Source of the DNA: Enterococcus moraviensis ATCC BAA-383
Lineage (GTDB): Bacteria > Bacillota > Bacilli > Lactobacillales > Enterococcaceae
Direction: 5' to 3'
Length of the DNA stretch: 64,000 bases
Assembly (NCBI RefSeq): GCF_000407445.1
Contig: NZ_ASWB01000003.1
Span: 310,001-374,000 of the forward strand
Shown: positions 19,867 to 29,353 of the stretch, piece by piece
How positions within the stretch are numbered: position 1 is the first letter of the stretch
Layout: every line of letters starts with the position of its first letter
Program-made: the position numbers and the translations under genes
The notes under the pieces: generated by a model
The model's database searches: none
What the model saw: only the letters and a program-made list of their open reading frames with translations
Told to the model about the DNA's origin: nothing

Positions 19867-20433
19867 TTATTCAAGTAGGCGACCCTCATCATGCCAGGCA
19901 CCGTACATTTTATTTGCTTTTGTATTCTCAATAAATTTATCTAACCGTTTTTCGAACAATTTGGGTTGCTGCTTGTAGTTTTGAATTGTGTCGATACGAA
20001 TGCGTCGATATAATTCTGGAAAGGTTAAGAAAATCTCATAGGTTTCCATCTCTTCTTTCAATCGTTCTAGGATGATTGTGTCAATTTTAAAAGAAGCGGC
20101 TGTCATATTCGGCAACACTTTCCTACCTTGTTCTGTCATCAAACCTAACTTTTCAAGCCGACGCACACGTTCTTTATTCAATTCTGTCCACTGGCTTTTT
20201 TTCGCTCTTGGTGAAAGTCGTTGTGCTGTTTGTGTTTCTGAAACTTTCTTTTTGATACCATCGATCCAGCCAAAGCACAAGGCTTCTTCTACTGCATCTA
20301 AATATTGGATTTTATTGGGTTCTGGTTTTACACTGACAATGATCCAACAATATTTTTCAGTTGTGCTGTTCATTTTCAGCCAGTCACGTAGTTCTTGTCT
20401 AGTTGTGATGGGTAGTAGGTTGTCGATTTGCAT
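19867..20433 (-). CDS. YdeI/OmpD-associated family protein
   Basis: This 188-aa protein has the family's landmarks: LDAVEEALCFGWIDGIKKKV, QRLSPRAKKSQWTELNKERVRRLEKLGLM and a terminal HDEGRLLE. The biochemical role of this family is not established; members have been tied to cationic peptide resistance in Bacillus. It has no signal peptide or membrane segment. It is separated by only 10 bp from the acyltransferase gene on the same strand, so it may be at the 3' end of that transcript. Confidence 0.8.
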   Translation of the reverse strand: MQIDNLLPITTRQELRDWLKMNSTTEKYCWIIVSVKPEPNKIQYLDAVEEALCFGWIDGIKKKVSETQTAQRLSPRAKKSQWTELNKERVRRLEKLGLMTEQGRKVLPNMTAASFKIDTIILERLKEEMETYEIFLTFPELYRRIRIDTIQNYKQQPKLFEKRLDKFIENTKANKMYGAWHDEGRLLE

Positions 20434-20443
20434 GTGTTAACTC

Positions 20444-21523
20444 CTATTTTGTTTTCAACCGATTTTCAATAGCACTTTGAATCTTCTTTTCTATAAAAGA
20501 TACTAAAACATCCAGCTTTACGCAACTAAATAGCGTTGAACGTAAAAAGTCAATTGCTGTACAAACCAAGTAAATAAAAATACCATAACCAAATACTTTC
20601 ATCAGAGCGACAATTAGAACAGTATCTGCTAAATCAACAAAATAATTTTTTAAAATGAAATAAAATACTATTGGATGCGTATGAATTAGATACACACCAA
20701 ATGAAAAGGGTGATAAAGAAAAAACACCTTTTGATATCAATTTATTGCTTGTTTCCATTTTAAGAAAGAGAAGAAATAAGCAAATAGAACTACTTAAAAT
20801 TAAGGGTGATACGTAATCAATAAACCAATTTTCTCCTTTACTTTCATTTAAAATAGGATTAAAAGTACTCACTATTATTAGTAATATCGACAATGCATTG
20901 ACTCCAAGATAACGACGCATTATTTTCTTTGCTGATAATTCTTCAATCTGTACATGGAGTTTTATATACGCACCAATAACGTACATAAAAATCAACCAAA
21001 TCATACTATATCCTTTATACAAGTTAAAAGGATCACTATTTGAGAAAATTGAAATAGTGCCTAGCAAAAAAATAATCCCTACCCCATACCTTAACTCTGC
21101 CTTGCTTAATTGATGAATCCCTTTGTTTAATAGTGGAATAAATAAAAATAGACCTACATAAGCTGTAAAAAACCAATAACTTTTGGTAGCGACAGGAAAT
21201 AGTGCATTGATTGGTACTACCGGTTCTACTCCTATTATCAATTCAGCTCCCACACTTAATAAAACTGAATAAAACAAGACTTGAAACCATAAATAGATTA
21301 ATTTTTTCAATCGCCATTTAGCTGTTATCATAAGATAACCAGAAATCAAGGCAAAACAGTTTACTCCTACAAAGCAGAGTGTCTCGAGTCCCCAAAAAAC
21401 AACATAATTAACGCTACCATATTCCACATTTTCTAATATCCCTTCGATACCCAATATATGAAGGATGACGACCATAAACATTGAAACTATTCGAAGTAAA
21501 TCTATTCCAAAATGCCTTTTCAA
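20444..21523 (-). CDS. Membrane acyltransferase (acyltransferase family 3)
   Basis: This 359-aa protein has about ten membrane segments. It opens HFGIDLLRIVSMFMVVILHILG, the acyltransferase-3 motif with the catalytic histidine in helix 1. Relatives O-acetylate sugars of surface polysaccharides or teichoic acids using cytoplasmic acyl-CoA. The start is a TTG overlapping the GT2 stop (TTGA), with GGGAG 10 nt upstream, so the two genes are translationally coupled. It probably decorates the product of the glycosyltransferases encoded upstream. Confidence 0.85.
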   Translation of the reverse strand: MKRHFGIDLLRIVSMFMVVILHILGIEGILENVEYGSVNYVVFWGLETLCFVGVNCFALISGYLMITAKWRLKKLIYLWFQVLFYSVLLSVGAELIIGVEPVVPINALFPVATKSYWFFTAYVGLFLFIPLLNKGIHQLSKAELRYGVGIIFLLGTISIFSNSDPFNLYKGYSMIWLIFMYVIGAYIKLHVQIEELSAKKIMRRYLGVNALSILLIIVSTFNPILNESKGENWFIDYVSPLILSSSICLFLLFLKMETSNKLISKGVFSLSPFSFGVYLIHTHPIVFYFILKNYFVDLADTVLIVALMKVFGYGIFIYLVCTAIDFLRSTLFSCVKLDVLVSFIEKKIQSAIENRLKTK

Positions 21524-22488
21524 CTCTTTACAACTCCCTCTTTCATGCTACTATTCCCTTGGTAATATTCATTTACAAAATATAATGGTCTATTTTTGGT
21601 TTCGTTAAATACTCGACCTAAATATTCTCCAATAATTCCTAAAGAAATCAATTGAAGCCCACCTAAAAAAAGAATACCAATCATTAATGAGGGATATCCT
21701 GAAACACTTGCCCCCAGCAACAAGGTTTGAATCAAAACGATCATCATATAGATAAAGGCAACGAAAGAAACCACAACTCCTATCATCGCTGATATTCTTA
21801 AAGGAAGAGTTGTATAGGATGTGATCCCATTCATCGCTAAGTTCATTAAAGTAGTGGCTCGCCATTTAGTTGTACCACCGGCCCGTTCATCCGCATCATA
21901 AAAGAGTTCCTTTTTCTTAAATCCAACCCAGCCATATAAACCTTTTGTATATCGTTCTTGCTCTCTTAGCTGTTTCAAAGCATTAATCATCTTACGATCC
22001 AACAGTCGGAAATCACCAGCATGAGGATAAATATTTATATTACTGGCTTTTTGAAGAATTTTATAGTAGAGAGAAGAAGTTAATTTTTTTAAAGCAGATT
22101 CGCCTCTTCTTTCTTTTCGAACAGCATACACATCTGAGTAGCCTTGTTCCCACCAGTTAATCATTTCTTTGATCATCTCTGGTGGCTGTTGTAAATCTGC
22201 ATCGATGATAACCAAAGCATCTCCTTTGGCATAATCAATGCCTGCTAACATCGCAGTTTCTTTCCCATAATTTCTAGACAAGTCTAAAAGAGCAATTCTT
22301 GAATCTTTCTCTTTCAACTTTAAAACAATAGGTACACTTTGATCTTGACTTCCATCATTTACAAATAGAAAATCAAAACGATACTTAGAACATTGCTTCG
22401 TTAATCTCTCAAGACGGTTATATAACTGTTCCAAAACCATTTCTTCGTTAAAAAAAGGAATCACTATCGTTAGTCTTTTCATCCTCAT
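21520..22488 (-). CDS. Polyprenyl-phosphate glycosyltransferase (GT2, GtrB/CsbB-like)
   Basis: This 322-aa protein has an N-terminal GT2 domain: TIVIPFFNEEMVLEQL, FLFVNDGSQDQS, LSRNYGKETAMLAG and the DADLQQPPE metal-binding motif. Two C-terminal membrane helices follow at about residues 230-300. GtrB/CsbB relatives load a sugar from a nucleotide donor onto undecaprenyl phosphate for use outside the cell. B. subtilis CsbB works with a flippase and YfhO in teichoic acid glycosylation. A YfhO homologue is encoded in the same cluster, but no GtcA-type flippase is visible. Start chosen at ATG 22488, five nt after AGGAGG; a GTG two codons upstream would overlap that site. Confidence 0.9.
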   Translation of the reverse strand: MRMKRLTIVIPFFNEEMVLEQLYNRLERLTKQCSKYRFDFLFVNDGSQDQSVPIVLKLKEKDSRIALLDLSRNYGKETAMLAGIDYAKGDALVIIDADLQQPPEMIKEMINWWEQGYSDVYAVRKERRGESALKKLTSSLYYKILQKASNINIYPHAGDFRLLDRKMINALKQLREQERYTKGLYGWVGFKKKELFYDADERAGGTTKWRATTLMNLAMNGITSYTTLPLRISAMIGVVVSFVAFIYMMIVLIQTLLLGASVSGYPSLMIGILFLGGLQLISLGIIGEYLGRVFNETKNRPLYFVNEYYQGNSSMKEGVVKS

Positions 22489-22513
22489 TTTCACCTCCTA
22501 AATCCCACTAATT

Positions 22514-24187
22514 TCATTCTTTGTACAGTAGAACAAAATCTTTATTTTCATATGTCTCAAAATCTTTTAATTCCTCTAACTCATCTAAATCTGTTCCACT
22601 ATGCCCTAGATAACCTACAGAACCTTCAGTATCCTCAATTTTCTCTCCATCTTCTAAAAAAACATATCGACCATAGTGCTTAATGGTCATATTCTCTAAT
22701 CTGTCGTATGGCGTATCACGCGTCGCCTGATATGCTTCTGGGGAAATAGGATCATAAAAACGAAAGAAGATAAATGTCCAATTCTTCAATTGTTTGAAGC
22801 TAGATCTATCAACGTAAATTGTTTCTAATTTTTTCTCATTCCCTACTGTTAGCACGTCACCTAAAGTAGTTGGTGCCATATACGTACTGTCTTGCTGCTC
22901 TTCTTTATATTTAGATGTGTAGTTAAACAAAAACAGGACAAAAAGAATTGTTAGCACACTAACAGAGGATTGAAATACTTCTACTTTTTCAAAAGAGTAC
23001 AACGCATATAAACCGTATCCCATAATAATCGTCATTGGGAAAAGTATCACATTCCAATGATGAACAACTGGCACTACTATTAAAATCAACGGAATACATG
23101 ACCAGAACCAAAGGAGAGTAATCTTACTAAAATGTGTGTTTTCTTGATTTATTTTTCTTAAACCAATACCAACTAGAAACACTCCTGCTAAATTATAAAT
23201 AAAACCAAATCCTGGTATTGAACTAAAAATCAATCCATCGCCACCATAAATAATGAACACTACTATTCGTTTTAAATTTTCAACTAATGCAGATAAAAAA
23301 TCTTCTTGAAATAAAATTGTTTGCCCTGTATTTTGGCTTCCTATAAGCTTTGGAAAAGTTATTCCAAAAATCGAGATACTCTCTTCTCCAAAATATTGAA
23401 TAAATGCAAATAGTAAAATTGGTAAGATTGTTACGACTAAAATAGCCATCAATAGAATCATTTGTTTTGTATCAATTAAATGATTCTTCATAAAATAGAT
23501 TAAAATCAACACTAGAAAAATTGGTAAGAAATACCAAGTAGCAATATAAGCATACGCAGTCAAACCTAATAAAAATACTGAAAAACTATAAAAAATCATC
23601 TTTCTTTTCCCTAAAGCTTCGATTCCGAGTTGAATAAAACAAAAAGCAAGCAAGAGTAAATGAGGGGCAACATTCGCATCTAAACCAAAGCGACTAATCA
23701 TTATGTGCCATGGGCTAATAGTTAAAACAAAAAAAATTGCCAGTGACAAGTAACGGGGAATTTTTAGTTTAAGTAAGGTCCACATAACCACTAATAACGT
23801 AATTGATGACAGACTAAGCATTGCTAATCGTGTACTGATTAAATTTAATCCCATAATTTTTACAAAAGGTAATGAAAGATACGAATATAATGCATTTGGT
23901 CCCGTACCGTAACCTATCAGGTAAATGGGCCATGAATTCAAGGCGCTATCTGTTCCATAATTTGCCAACGCCCATGTGTCATATCCAGACATCGCTTCAT
24001 CGATCTGTAATCCTGGAAGTTCCCCTATATTGAAATACCTAACCAAAAGTCCTACACACAGTATAATGAAAAGCACTTGATTAAACCTATTATGTTTTCC
24101 AAATAACGCCTTTCCCGATTCTTTCTGTATAACGTACCCACCTACTAATAAAAAAAACAACAGCAGCCCATATAAAATTATAGTCAT
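22514..24187 (-). CDS. GT39-like (PMT/ArnT-type) membrane glycosyltransferase
   Basis: This 557-aa protein has about a dozen membrane segments and a periplasm-type C-terminal tail of about 130 residues. The first outer loop has LPGLQIDEAMSGYDTW, the acidic DE motif expected of the GT-C/PMT superfamily. These enzymes transfer sugars from polyprenyl-phosphate donors on the outer face of the membrane. Start at ATG 24187 is supported by AAAAAAGGAG; a longer frame to 24262 overlaps a terminator hairpin. It is followed by the GT2 gene after 25 nt. Confidence 0.8.
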   Translation of the reverse strand: MTIILYGLLLFFLLVGGYVIQKESGKALFGKHNRFNQVLFIILCVGLLVRYFNIGELPGLQIDEAMSGYDTWALANYGTDSALNSWPIYLIGYGTGPNALYSYLSLPFVKIMGLNLISTRLAMLSLSSITLLVVMWTLLKLKIPRYLSLAIFFVLTISPWHIMISRFGLDANVAPHLLLLAFCFIQLGIEALGKRKMIFYSFSVFLLGLTAYAYIATWYFLPIFLVLILIYFMKNHLIDTKQMILLMAILVVTILPILLFAFIQYFGEESISIFGITFPKLIGSQNTGQTILFQEDFLSALVENLKRIVVFIIYGGDGLIFSSIPGFGFIYNLAGVFLVGIGLRKINQENTHFSKITLLWFWSCIPLILIVVPVVHHWNVILFPMTIIMGYGLYALYSFEKVEVFQSSVSVLTILFVLFLFNYTSKYKEEQQDSTYMAPTTLGDVLTVGNEKKLETIYVDRSSFKQLKNWTFIFFRFYDPISPEAYQATRDTPYDRLENMTIKHYGRYVFLEDGEKIEDTEGSVGYLGHSGTDLDELEELKDFETYENKDFVLLYKE

Positions 24188-24209
24188 TATTTTCTCCTTT
24201 TTTGAAGAA

Positions 24210-24244
24210 AATGGGGTAAAACTAAAACCTAGTTTTGCCCCATT
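24210..24244 (-). terminator. Hairpin terminator or attenuator within the surface-glycan cluster
   Basis: AATGGGG(T)AAAACTA pairs with TAGTTTT(G)CCCCATT, followed on the minus strand by TTCTTC. It lies between the 24332-25084 lipoprotein and the GT39-like gene, so it may reduce rather than end transcription. A second hairpin, CACTAGTG...CACTAGTG, sits at about 24260-24290. Confidence 0.6.
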
Positions 24245-24331
24245 CTCTATACTATTCTCCACTAGTGATTCTGTTTCAAAACACTAGTGTTTCACTTTAT
24301 CAATTGATAGATTTATGCCCAACTCTTTCGT

Positions 24332-25084
24332 TTATTCTCTTTGTTCAGAAATTTCCGCATATACTTCTCTGACGGTACCTTCTTGATCATAAACCACAGC
24401 AATTTCCTTTAGAAACTCTTCATTTTTTTTCAATCCAGATGAGTTAGATACCACAGGTAAATAGTCTTCTGTTATAGGCTCTACCGCTTCATTTACTCTT
24501 TTTTCATATCCTGCTACGCCACTTACTATTGTCTTTTCAGGGAGCTTCATATTTTTGCCTAATTCTTGAATTAATTCACTTAGGTTATCCTTAGGTAACT
24601 TCCCTTTTACTTTGGAAATTGTTATTTTAATAATTTGAGATTGTAAATATGCTTGTTTTTGATCAATTGAATACGCATAGTTCAAATTAACTTCAGCAAA
24701 CACTTCCAATTCTTTCTCTTTATAAAAAGGATATACCGTCTTAAACTCTAATGTTTTATTTCTAGCAAAAACTGAATACTTGTTTTTTCCTGCTTTAATG
24801 TTTTTCGTTGGAATCATTTGATTCACAAGTTTTTTAGTGTCCTCATAATAAGTTGGAATACTTAGTTGGTATTTATCTTTTAAAAGAGCGAAGGCTTCAT
24901 CTTCTGTTTTTAAGTTTGAATAATCAGAATCTCCAAACGATCTTTCCCGTTTGTTAGTCCAGCTCAATGATTGATCTGTTTTCGAAAACTGTTCATAACG
25001 TTCTGGTTTCGTACAACCTGCAAGAGCAATTATAAGTACACAACTACAGACTATCATTCCTATGATTTTTTTATTTTTACTCAT
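24332..25084 (-). CDS. Putative lipoprotein, unknown function
   Basis: This 250-aa protein has a lipoprotein signal peptide (IIGMIVCSCVLIIALAGC) with the lipobox LAGC. The mature part is hydrophilic with alternating short strands (NKYSVFARNKTLEFKTVY, ELEVFAEVNLNYAYSID). I recognise no family. The start overlaps the stop of the upstream lipoprotein gene by 4 bp (ATGA), so they are coupled. It would sit on the outer face of the membrane, next to the YfhO, GT and WxL gene products. Confidence 0.7.
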   Translation of the reverse strand: MSKNKKIIGMIVCSCVLIIALAGCTKPERYEQFSKTDQSLSWTNKRERSFGDSDYSNLKTEDEAFALLKDKYQLSIPTYYEDTKKLVNQMIPTKNIKAGKNKYSVFARNKTLEFKTVYPFYKEKELEVFAEVNLNYAYSIDQKQAYLQSQIIKITISKVKGKLPKDNLSELIQELGKNMKLPEKTIVSGVAGYEKRVNEAVEPITEDYLPVVSNSSGLKKNEEFLKEIAVVYDQEGTVREVYAEISEQRE

Positions 25085-26055
25085 TCTGGCACCACCACTC
25101 TAGTTGGTTCTTTACCAGGAAAGGCCTCTTGTAAATACGTTAGTTCAACAGTGCTTGTATCAACTAATTCATACAGTACCACAGATTCCAGACTCTCTCC
25201 TTTCTCCACAGATGCTGACTGTGTTGCAGCTAGTTCTTCAACATCTAAAAACGCATTATCTTGTGCGAGTTTTCCTACTGAAAGAACTTCATCGTTTTGT
25301 TTGGCTGTCACGAATTCTTTCCAAACAGAAGGTTTAACAGCTTTTTCATCAAGATTTGTAAAGGTGTAGCGAATAGCTAATACGTTCTTTTTATCCGCTC
25401 CCTCCAGTTTCCGAACTGCTGTAATTTCCATTTTCAACTCTTCATTTTCGATAGTAACTAAGTCGCCTTCTTCTTTTTCTAATGCTTCTTGCGATTTTGT
25501 CGCTTTGGTCTCATCAAAACTGACTTCTTTAAATGTTTCAACAGCTGCATCTATTTTTTCAGAACGTTTTCTATAGGAATTGTCCTCAGCAGAGTAAAAG
25601 GTCATTTGAACAAAACCATGTTCCGTCCATATATAATAAAAATGAGCCCATACTGATTTTTCTTTAAATTGTGTGTGCACTGTGTATTTACACACTGGAT
25701 AATCGCCCACTTTATATTCTTTCATGTAGACATCTTTCGCTTTTTTATACTTATAGCGTTCTTTTATTTTTTTTCTGGTTTTTTCACCGAATCCCTTTTG
25801 TTCGACTTCATCTACAGGAGTTGTTGTAATAAATAAGTACGAGTTACTTTTACTATCCTCAGCACTAAATGCTGTTTGAAGTCCATACTCACTGTTTACT
25901 TCCTTATCTTTTTTCCAGCCAGCTGGCAACTGCATCTCATACGAAACACCACGATCTTCAAAACTCTGCGCTTTCTTTTCTAACGTTCCTGTACAACCCA
26001 TTAAAAGAAACAAAGTTACTGGTAAAAATAATGCTATTTTTTTTAGTTTTTTCAT
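25081..26055 (-). CDS. Putative lipoprotein, PsbP-like plus DUF5067-like parts
   Basis: This 324-aa protein has signal peptide KIALFLPVTLFLLMGC with the lipobox LMGC. Residues about 35-170 (VSYEMQLPAGWKKDKE, SNSYLFITTTP, EHGFVQMTFYSAEDNSYRKR) resemble PsbP/Mog1-like folds. Residues about 195-324 resemble the Ig-like DUF5067 domain of enterococcal and lactobacillal lipoproteins. Both calls are tentative. It overlaps YfhO upstream and the next lipoprotein downstream by 4 bp each. Confidence 0.65.
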   Translation of the reverse strand: MKKLKKIALFLPVTLFLLMGCTGTLEKKAQSFEDRGVSYEMQLPAGWKKDKEVNSEYGLQTAFSAEDSKSNSYLFITTTPVDEVEQKGFGEKTRKKIKERYKYKKAKDVYMKEYKVGDYPVCKYTVHTQFKEKSVWAHFYYIWTEHGFVQMTFYSAEDNSYRKRSEKIDAAVETFKEVSFDETKATKSQEALEKEEGDLVTIENEELKMEITAVRKLEGADKKNVLAIRYTFTNLDEKAVKPSVWKEFVTAKQNDEVLSVGKLAQDNAFLDVEELAATQSASVEKGESLESVVLYELVDTSTVELTYLQEAFPGKEPTRVVVPE

Positions 26056-28655
26056 ACACTTTTCTCCTTTTCTTTGACGTTATACTTTTTTCGACAGTAG
26101 TAGGCATATATACTAAACAGTAACAAACAGACCACAAATAATACTGCTCCTAATTTCATTCCTTTTGGATAGTACGTCAACTGAACCTTGTGATCTCCTT
26201 TTGGAACCTTGATTGCAATCATCGCTTCCTGTACAGCTTCTACTTTGACCGTTTTACCGTCAATTTTTGCTTGCCAACCTTGATCATACGGAATCGTTGT
26301 AAAGATAACTTGTTCTTTTTTTGTAGAAATATCCGCTTGGACGTGATTTCCCTTAACTTCAAACGAAACATCTTTATTCTTGATCTTTTGTATCGCCTGA
26401 TTTAAAACATTTGTTTTTAAGATCAATACGGATGGTCTAATCATTTTGACCACAGGTTGCTCAGTAAAGGTTGCCGTCACTTTTACTTTTTTTGCTTTTT
26501 CATAGTAGCCGAGATTATAATATGCTCCTGTTGCTGACAATCTCCCTCTACTTTTGTGACCTGGAACGCTGACTTCTACCATACCCATATCGCCAGGAGA
26601 AGATCCTACATCTAAGTTCAGATAAGCTTGAGTCTTTTCTGGGATGTTGACTTCCCATGTTATGCTTTGAGCTTCATCATTGTTACTTTCTTCTGAAAAA
26701 TATGTAGCATCCCCATATTCACGAATATGCATATTTTTTCTAGACACTTCATTTAAACCTGTAAATTGAAAAATTGGCTCTTTTATTTCTGAAAGGTGCT
26801 GTATCAATGACGTTTGATTGTTGTTATTCTTTTCTTGATAAATCTCTTTATCTGTTAACATCCCTAGAGGTAACGCTGCTTTATTTTCATACAGTGAGTA
26901 TTCTCCATGTGTAGCAATTTTTTCAAACCCATATTTCTTAGGATCTTTTTTAGCCAAATTATATTTAATCCCCATAAGATCATCCATTAAAATAGTATTA
27001 TTCGGGTACATAATAGTCAGATTGGTTCCTGGTGAACGATAGCCTAACTGATCCAAATACTGTGATGAATGTCGATTACGAATCGATGAAAACATGGTGA
27101 CTCCTGAATAATCGTAATTAAAACTATCGGTTCGACTAATCGCATCCATATTCTCTAGTCGATAAAACGAATCATTATCGTTCTTCGTCTTACTCACCAA
27201 AGCTTCAATATCCTTATAGGATGTTGTGTAGCGTTCTCTATACGTATATCCCCATTCTTTATCGATTCCGCGTAGCGTTTGATTCGTATTGAAAAACGCT
27301 TCCCCACCGATAAAAATAAGAAGTACTATTGGAATAATTTTGGCGAATGTTTTAAACTTATCTTTCACTATAAATATCAAAAGATAAACCACTAAAAGAA
27401 TAAGCGTCAAATTCAAAGATTCTTGCGTAATATACCCATATCTTTTCTTGTTCGAGACATTCACAACCAACAAGAAAATACCTATAAGCGTAAGCGTAAT
27501 ATTTCCAAGTGTATTCAAATCTTTTTTCTCAAATTTTTCTAATCCACTACCGGCTAAAATAAGAACAAGTGCAGAATAAAGAAAACTAAAACGAAATAGA
27601 AACATATTTGGCGAATGTAGCCCTTGCCAAAACAGATTTAATGGCTGAATATAAACACTTACAATCATAAATAGAAGTAAGCTACCACAGAGCAGTTTAT
27701 TTTTTAACGGAATCTTCTTACTAACAAAATAAAAAATACAGAACAATAATGGAAATAGTCCGACATATATAAAGGGAGCACTACCATACTTTGACGTATC
27801 ATAAACACCTGGCATACTTTTTACAATAAAATCCCAAATACCGAGATCGTGTGTAAAAAAAGTACTAATCGTATCGGTTTTTTCTCCATTCATTTTTAAA
27901 TCAATTACTGAAGGTAAAATAATCACCATTGAGGCACCACCGGCCAGTAAAGAAGTAATAAAATATGGGATGATCGAATGTTTATATCGTTTCCAGTCTG
28001 TCAATACACAAATTACAAAATATAAGAAGCTAAAAAGTCCTACCATAAATGCCATGTAGTAATTTGATACAAATAAGAGTAGGTAACTTACAAATAATAG
28101 AGTAGGGCGCTTCTTATCCATCACTCGCTGAATTCCTAGTAAAACTAATGGCAAGTAAATCAAAGCGTCCATCCACATCAACATGATCGAATAAGCAATT
28201 GTAAAGCCCATCAAGGCATAGCAAATACTCAAAGCTATTTTAGTCCATTGCGGTAATCGGTACGTATTATGAGCATATACCCAAAAAGTTACACCCATCG
28301 CTCCGATTTTTGTTAAAAGGATCATATACATCCCATCTGGCATATGTAAGTTATCGAAGAAAAACACCAAAAAACTGAAAATACTATTTACGTAGTAACT
28401 CATCAATGAGACAAAATTTAGTCCTAATGAACCAGTCCATGTATAAAAAAAGGATTGTTTTCCATGTAATACATTATTAAATCCTGAATAAAAATTAAGC
28501 AGCTGTCCAAATCCATCACTAGCCAACATGGTTCGATCACTAGTAGGGTAAATTCCTAATCGAAAATAACTCACTGCCATAATTATAATCGGTATAAAAA
28601 AGCTAAACCCAATAGCCCAACCATTCTTTTTTACAAATAATTTCCACTGCTGCAT
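26052..28655 (-). CDS. YfhO-family membrane glycosyltransferase
   Basis: This 867-aa protein matches the YfhO family in size and layout. It has an N-terminal GT-C-like membrane domain of about 11-13 helices (AIGFSFFIPIIIMAVSYF; ASDGFGQLLNFYSGF with the acidic residue after helix 1), a large extracytoplasmic domain from about residue 470 to 840, and a final helix with a basic tail. YfhO has been implicated in transfer of sugars from undecaprenyl phosphate to lipoteichoic acid. Its position behind two signal peptidases and before two lipoproteins, with 4-bp overlaps, ties it to this surface cluster. The acceptor, teichoic acid or WxL proteins, is unknown. Confidence 0.9.
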   Translation of the reverse strand: MQQWKLFVKKNGWAIGFSFFIPIIIMAVSYFRLGIYPTSDRTMLASDGFGQLLNFYSGFNNVLHGKQSFFYTWTGSLGLNFVSLMSYYVNSIFSFLVFFFDNLHMPDGMYMILLTKIGAMGVTFWVYAHNTYRLPQWTKIALSICYALMGFTIAYSIMLMWMDALIYLPLVLLGIQRVMDKKRPTLLFVSYLLLFVSNYYMAFMVGLFSFLYFVICVLTDWKRYKHSIIPYFITSLLAGGASMVIILPSVIDLKMNGEKTDTISTFFTHDLGIWDFIVKSMPGVYDTSKYGSAPFIYVGLFPLLFCIFYFVSKKIPLKNKLLCGSLLLFMIVSVYIQPLNLFWQGLHSPNMFLFRFSFLYSALVLILAGSGLEKFEKKDLNTLGNITLTLIGIFLLVVNVSNKKRYGYITQESLNLTLILLVVYLLIFIVKDKFKTFAKIIPIVLLIFIGGEAFFNTNQTLRGIDKEWGYTYRERYTTSYKDIEALVSKTKNDNDSFYRLENMDAISRTDSFNYDYSGVTMFSSIRNRHSSQYLDQLGYRSPGTNLTIMYPNNTILMDDLMGIKYNLAKKDPKKYGFEKIATHGEYSLYENKAALPLGMLTDKEIYQEKNNNNQTSLIQHLSEIKEPIFQFTGLNEVSRKNMHIREYGDATYFSEESNNDEAQSITWEVNIPEKTQAYLNLDVGSSPGDMGMVEVSVPGHKSRGRLSATGAYYNLGYYEKAKKVKVTATFTEQPVVKMIRPSVLILKTNVLNQAIQKIKNKDVSFEVKGNHVQADISTKKEQVIFTTIPYDQGWQAKIDGKTVKVEAVQEAMIAIKVPKGDHKVQLTYYPKGMKLGAVLFVVCLLLFSIYAYYCRKKYNVKEKEKSV

Positions 28656-28681
28656 TTTCTACATTCACATCCTGATATATT

Positions 28682-29326
28682 TTAGTCGATTGGTCCCAGT
28701 CGATTGAATGGGTAGTACCTATATTGGACAACACCTTCTATTTGTTGTAAATCGATCAATCCTAGCTGTCGGCTATCTGTCGAATTAGCCCGATTGTCTC
28801 CTAACACAAAAAATTGATTTTCCGGAATTGAAGATAGTCCTTCTAATTTAGCTGCCGTTTCCCAAGTTATACGTATTTTTAATGTGCCATCTGGTAACTC
28901 TTCACCTGAAAGATACCAATTATTCTGCGGCGTTGGATTGGTATCACTCATTTGGTAGTTCAAATACAGCGTATTGTGGTCCAACCAAATGCGATCACCT
29001 GGCATCCCCATTACTCTTTTGACATACGACTCTTCTTTTTCTTCTCTAGGCTGAAATGTAATCAATGAATAACGATTAGGGCTCTTTCCCTTTGCTATAA
29101 ATAAGCGGTCATTCGTTTGTAATGTTGGCAACATCGATTCTCCACTAACCATATGTGTTTTAATTTTAATCAGAAAAAATATCCCGATTATCATACATAA
29201 AATAAACAATATTTCTTTTGATAACTTTCGTGATTTTTTCATTTCGACTTTTTTATTCTCGTTCGTTTGATTCTTTTTCGACCGGTTAGTTAAGTAGTTC
29301 TGTATATATGCTCTTATTTTTGACAT
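28682..29326 (-). CDS. Type I signal peptidase, catalytically complete
   Basis: This 214-aa protein has one N-terminal membrane segment (about residues 39-56). The catalytic serine is S64 in SGESMLPTL, the general-base lysine is K103 in YVKRVMGMPGDRI, and box E is LGDNRANSTDSRQLG. It should cleave signal peptides of secreted proteins at the outer face of the membrane. A GAAGGAAG ribosome binding site precedes the ATG. It lies 27 nt after a second signal peptidase gene, inside the WxL cluster, so it may serve the WxL, MucBP or lipid-linked products encoded here. Confidence 0.94.
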   Translation of the reverse strand: MSKIRAYIQNYLTNRSKKNQTNENKKVEMKKSRKLSKEILFILCMIIGIFFLIKIKTHMVSGESMLPTLQTNDRLFIAKGKSPNRYSLITFQPREEKEESYVKRVMGMPGDRIWLDHNTLYLNYQMSDTNPTPQNNWYLSGEELPDGTLKIRITWETAAKLEGLSSIPENQFFVLGDNRANSTDSRQLGLIDLQQIEGVVQYRYYPFNRLGPID

Positions 29327-29353
29327 TATTTACTTCCTTCTGACCAACTAAGA

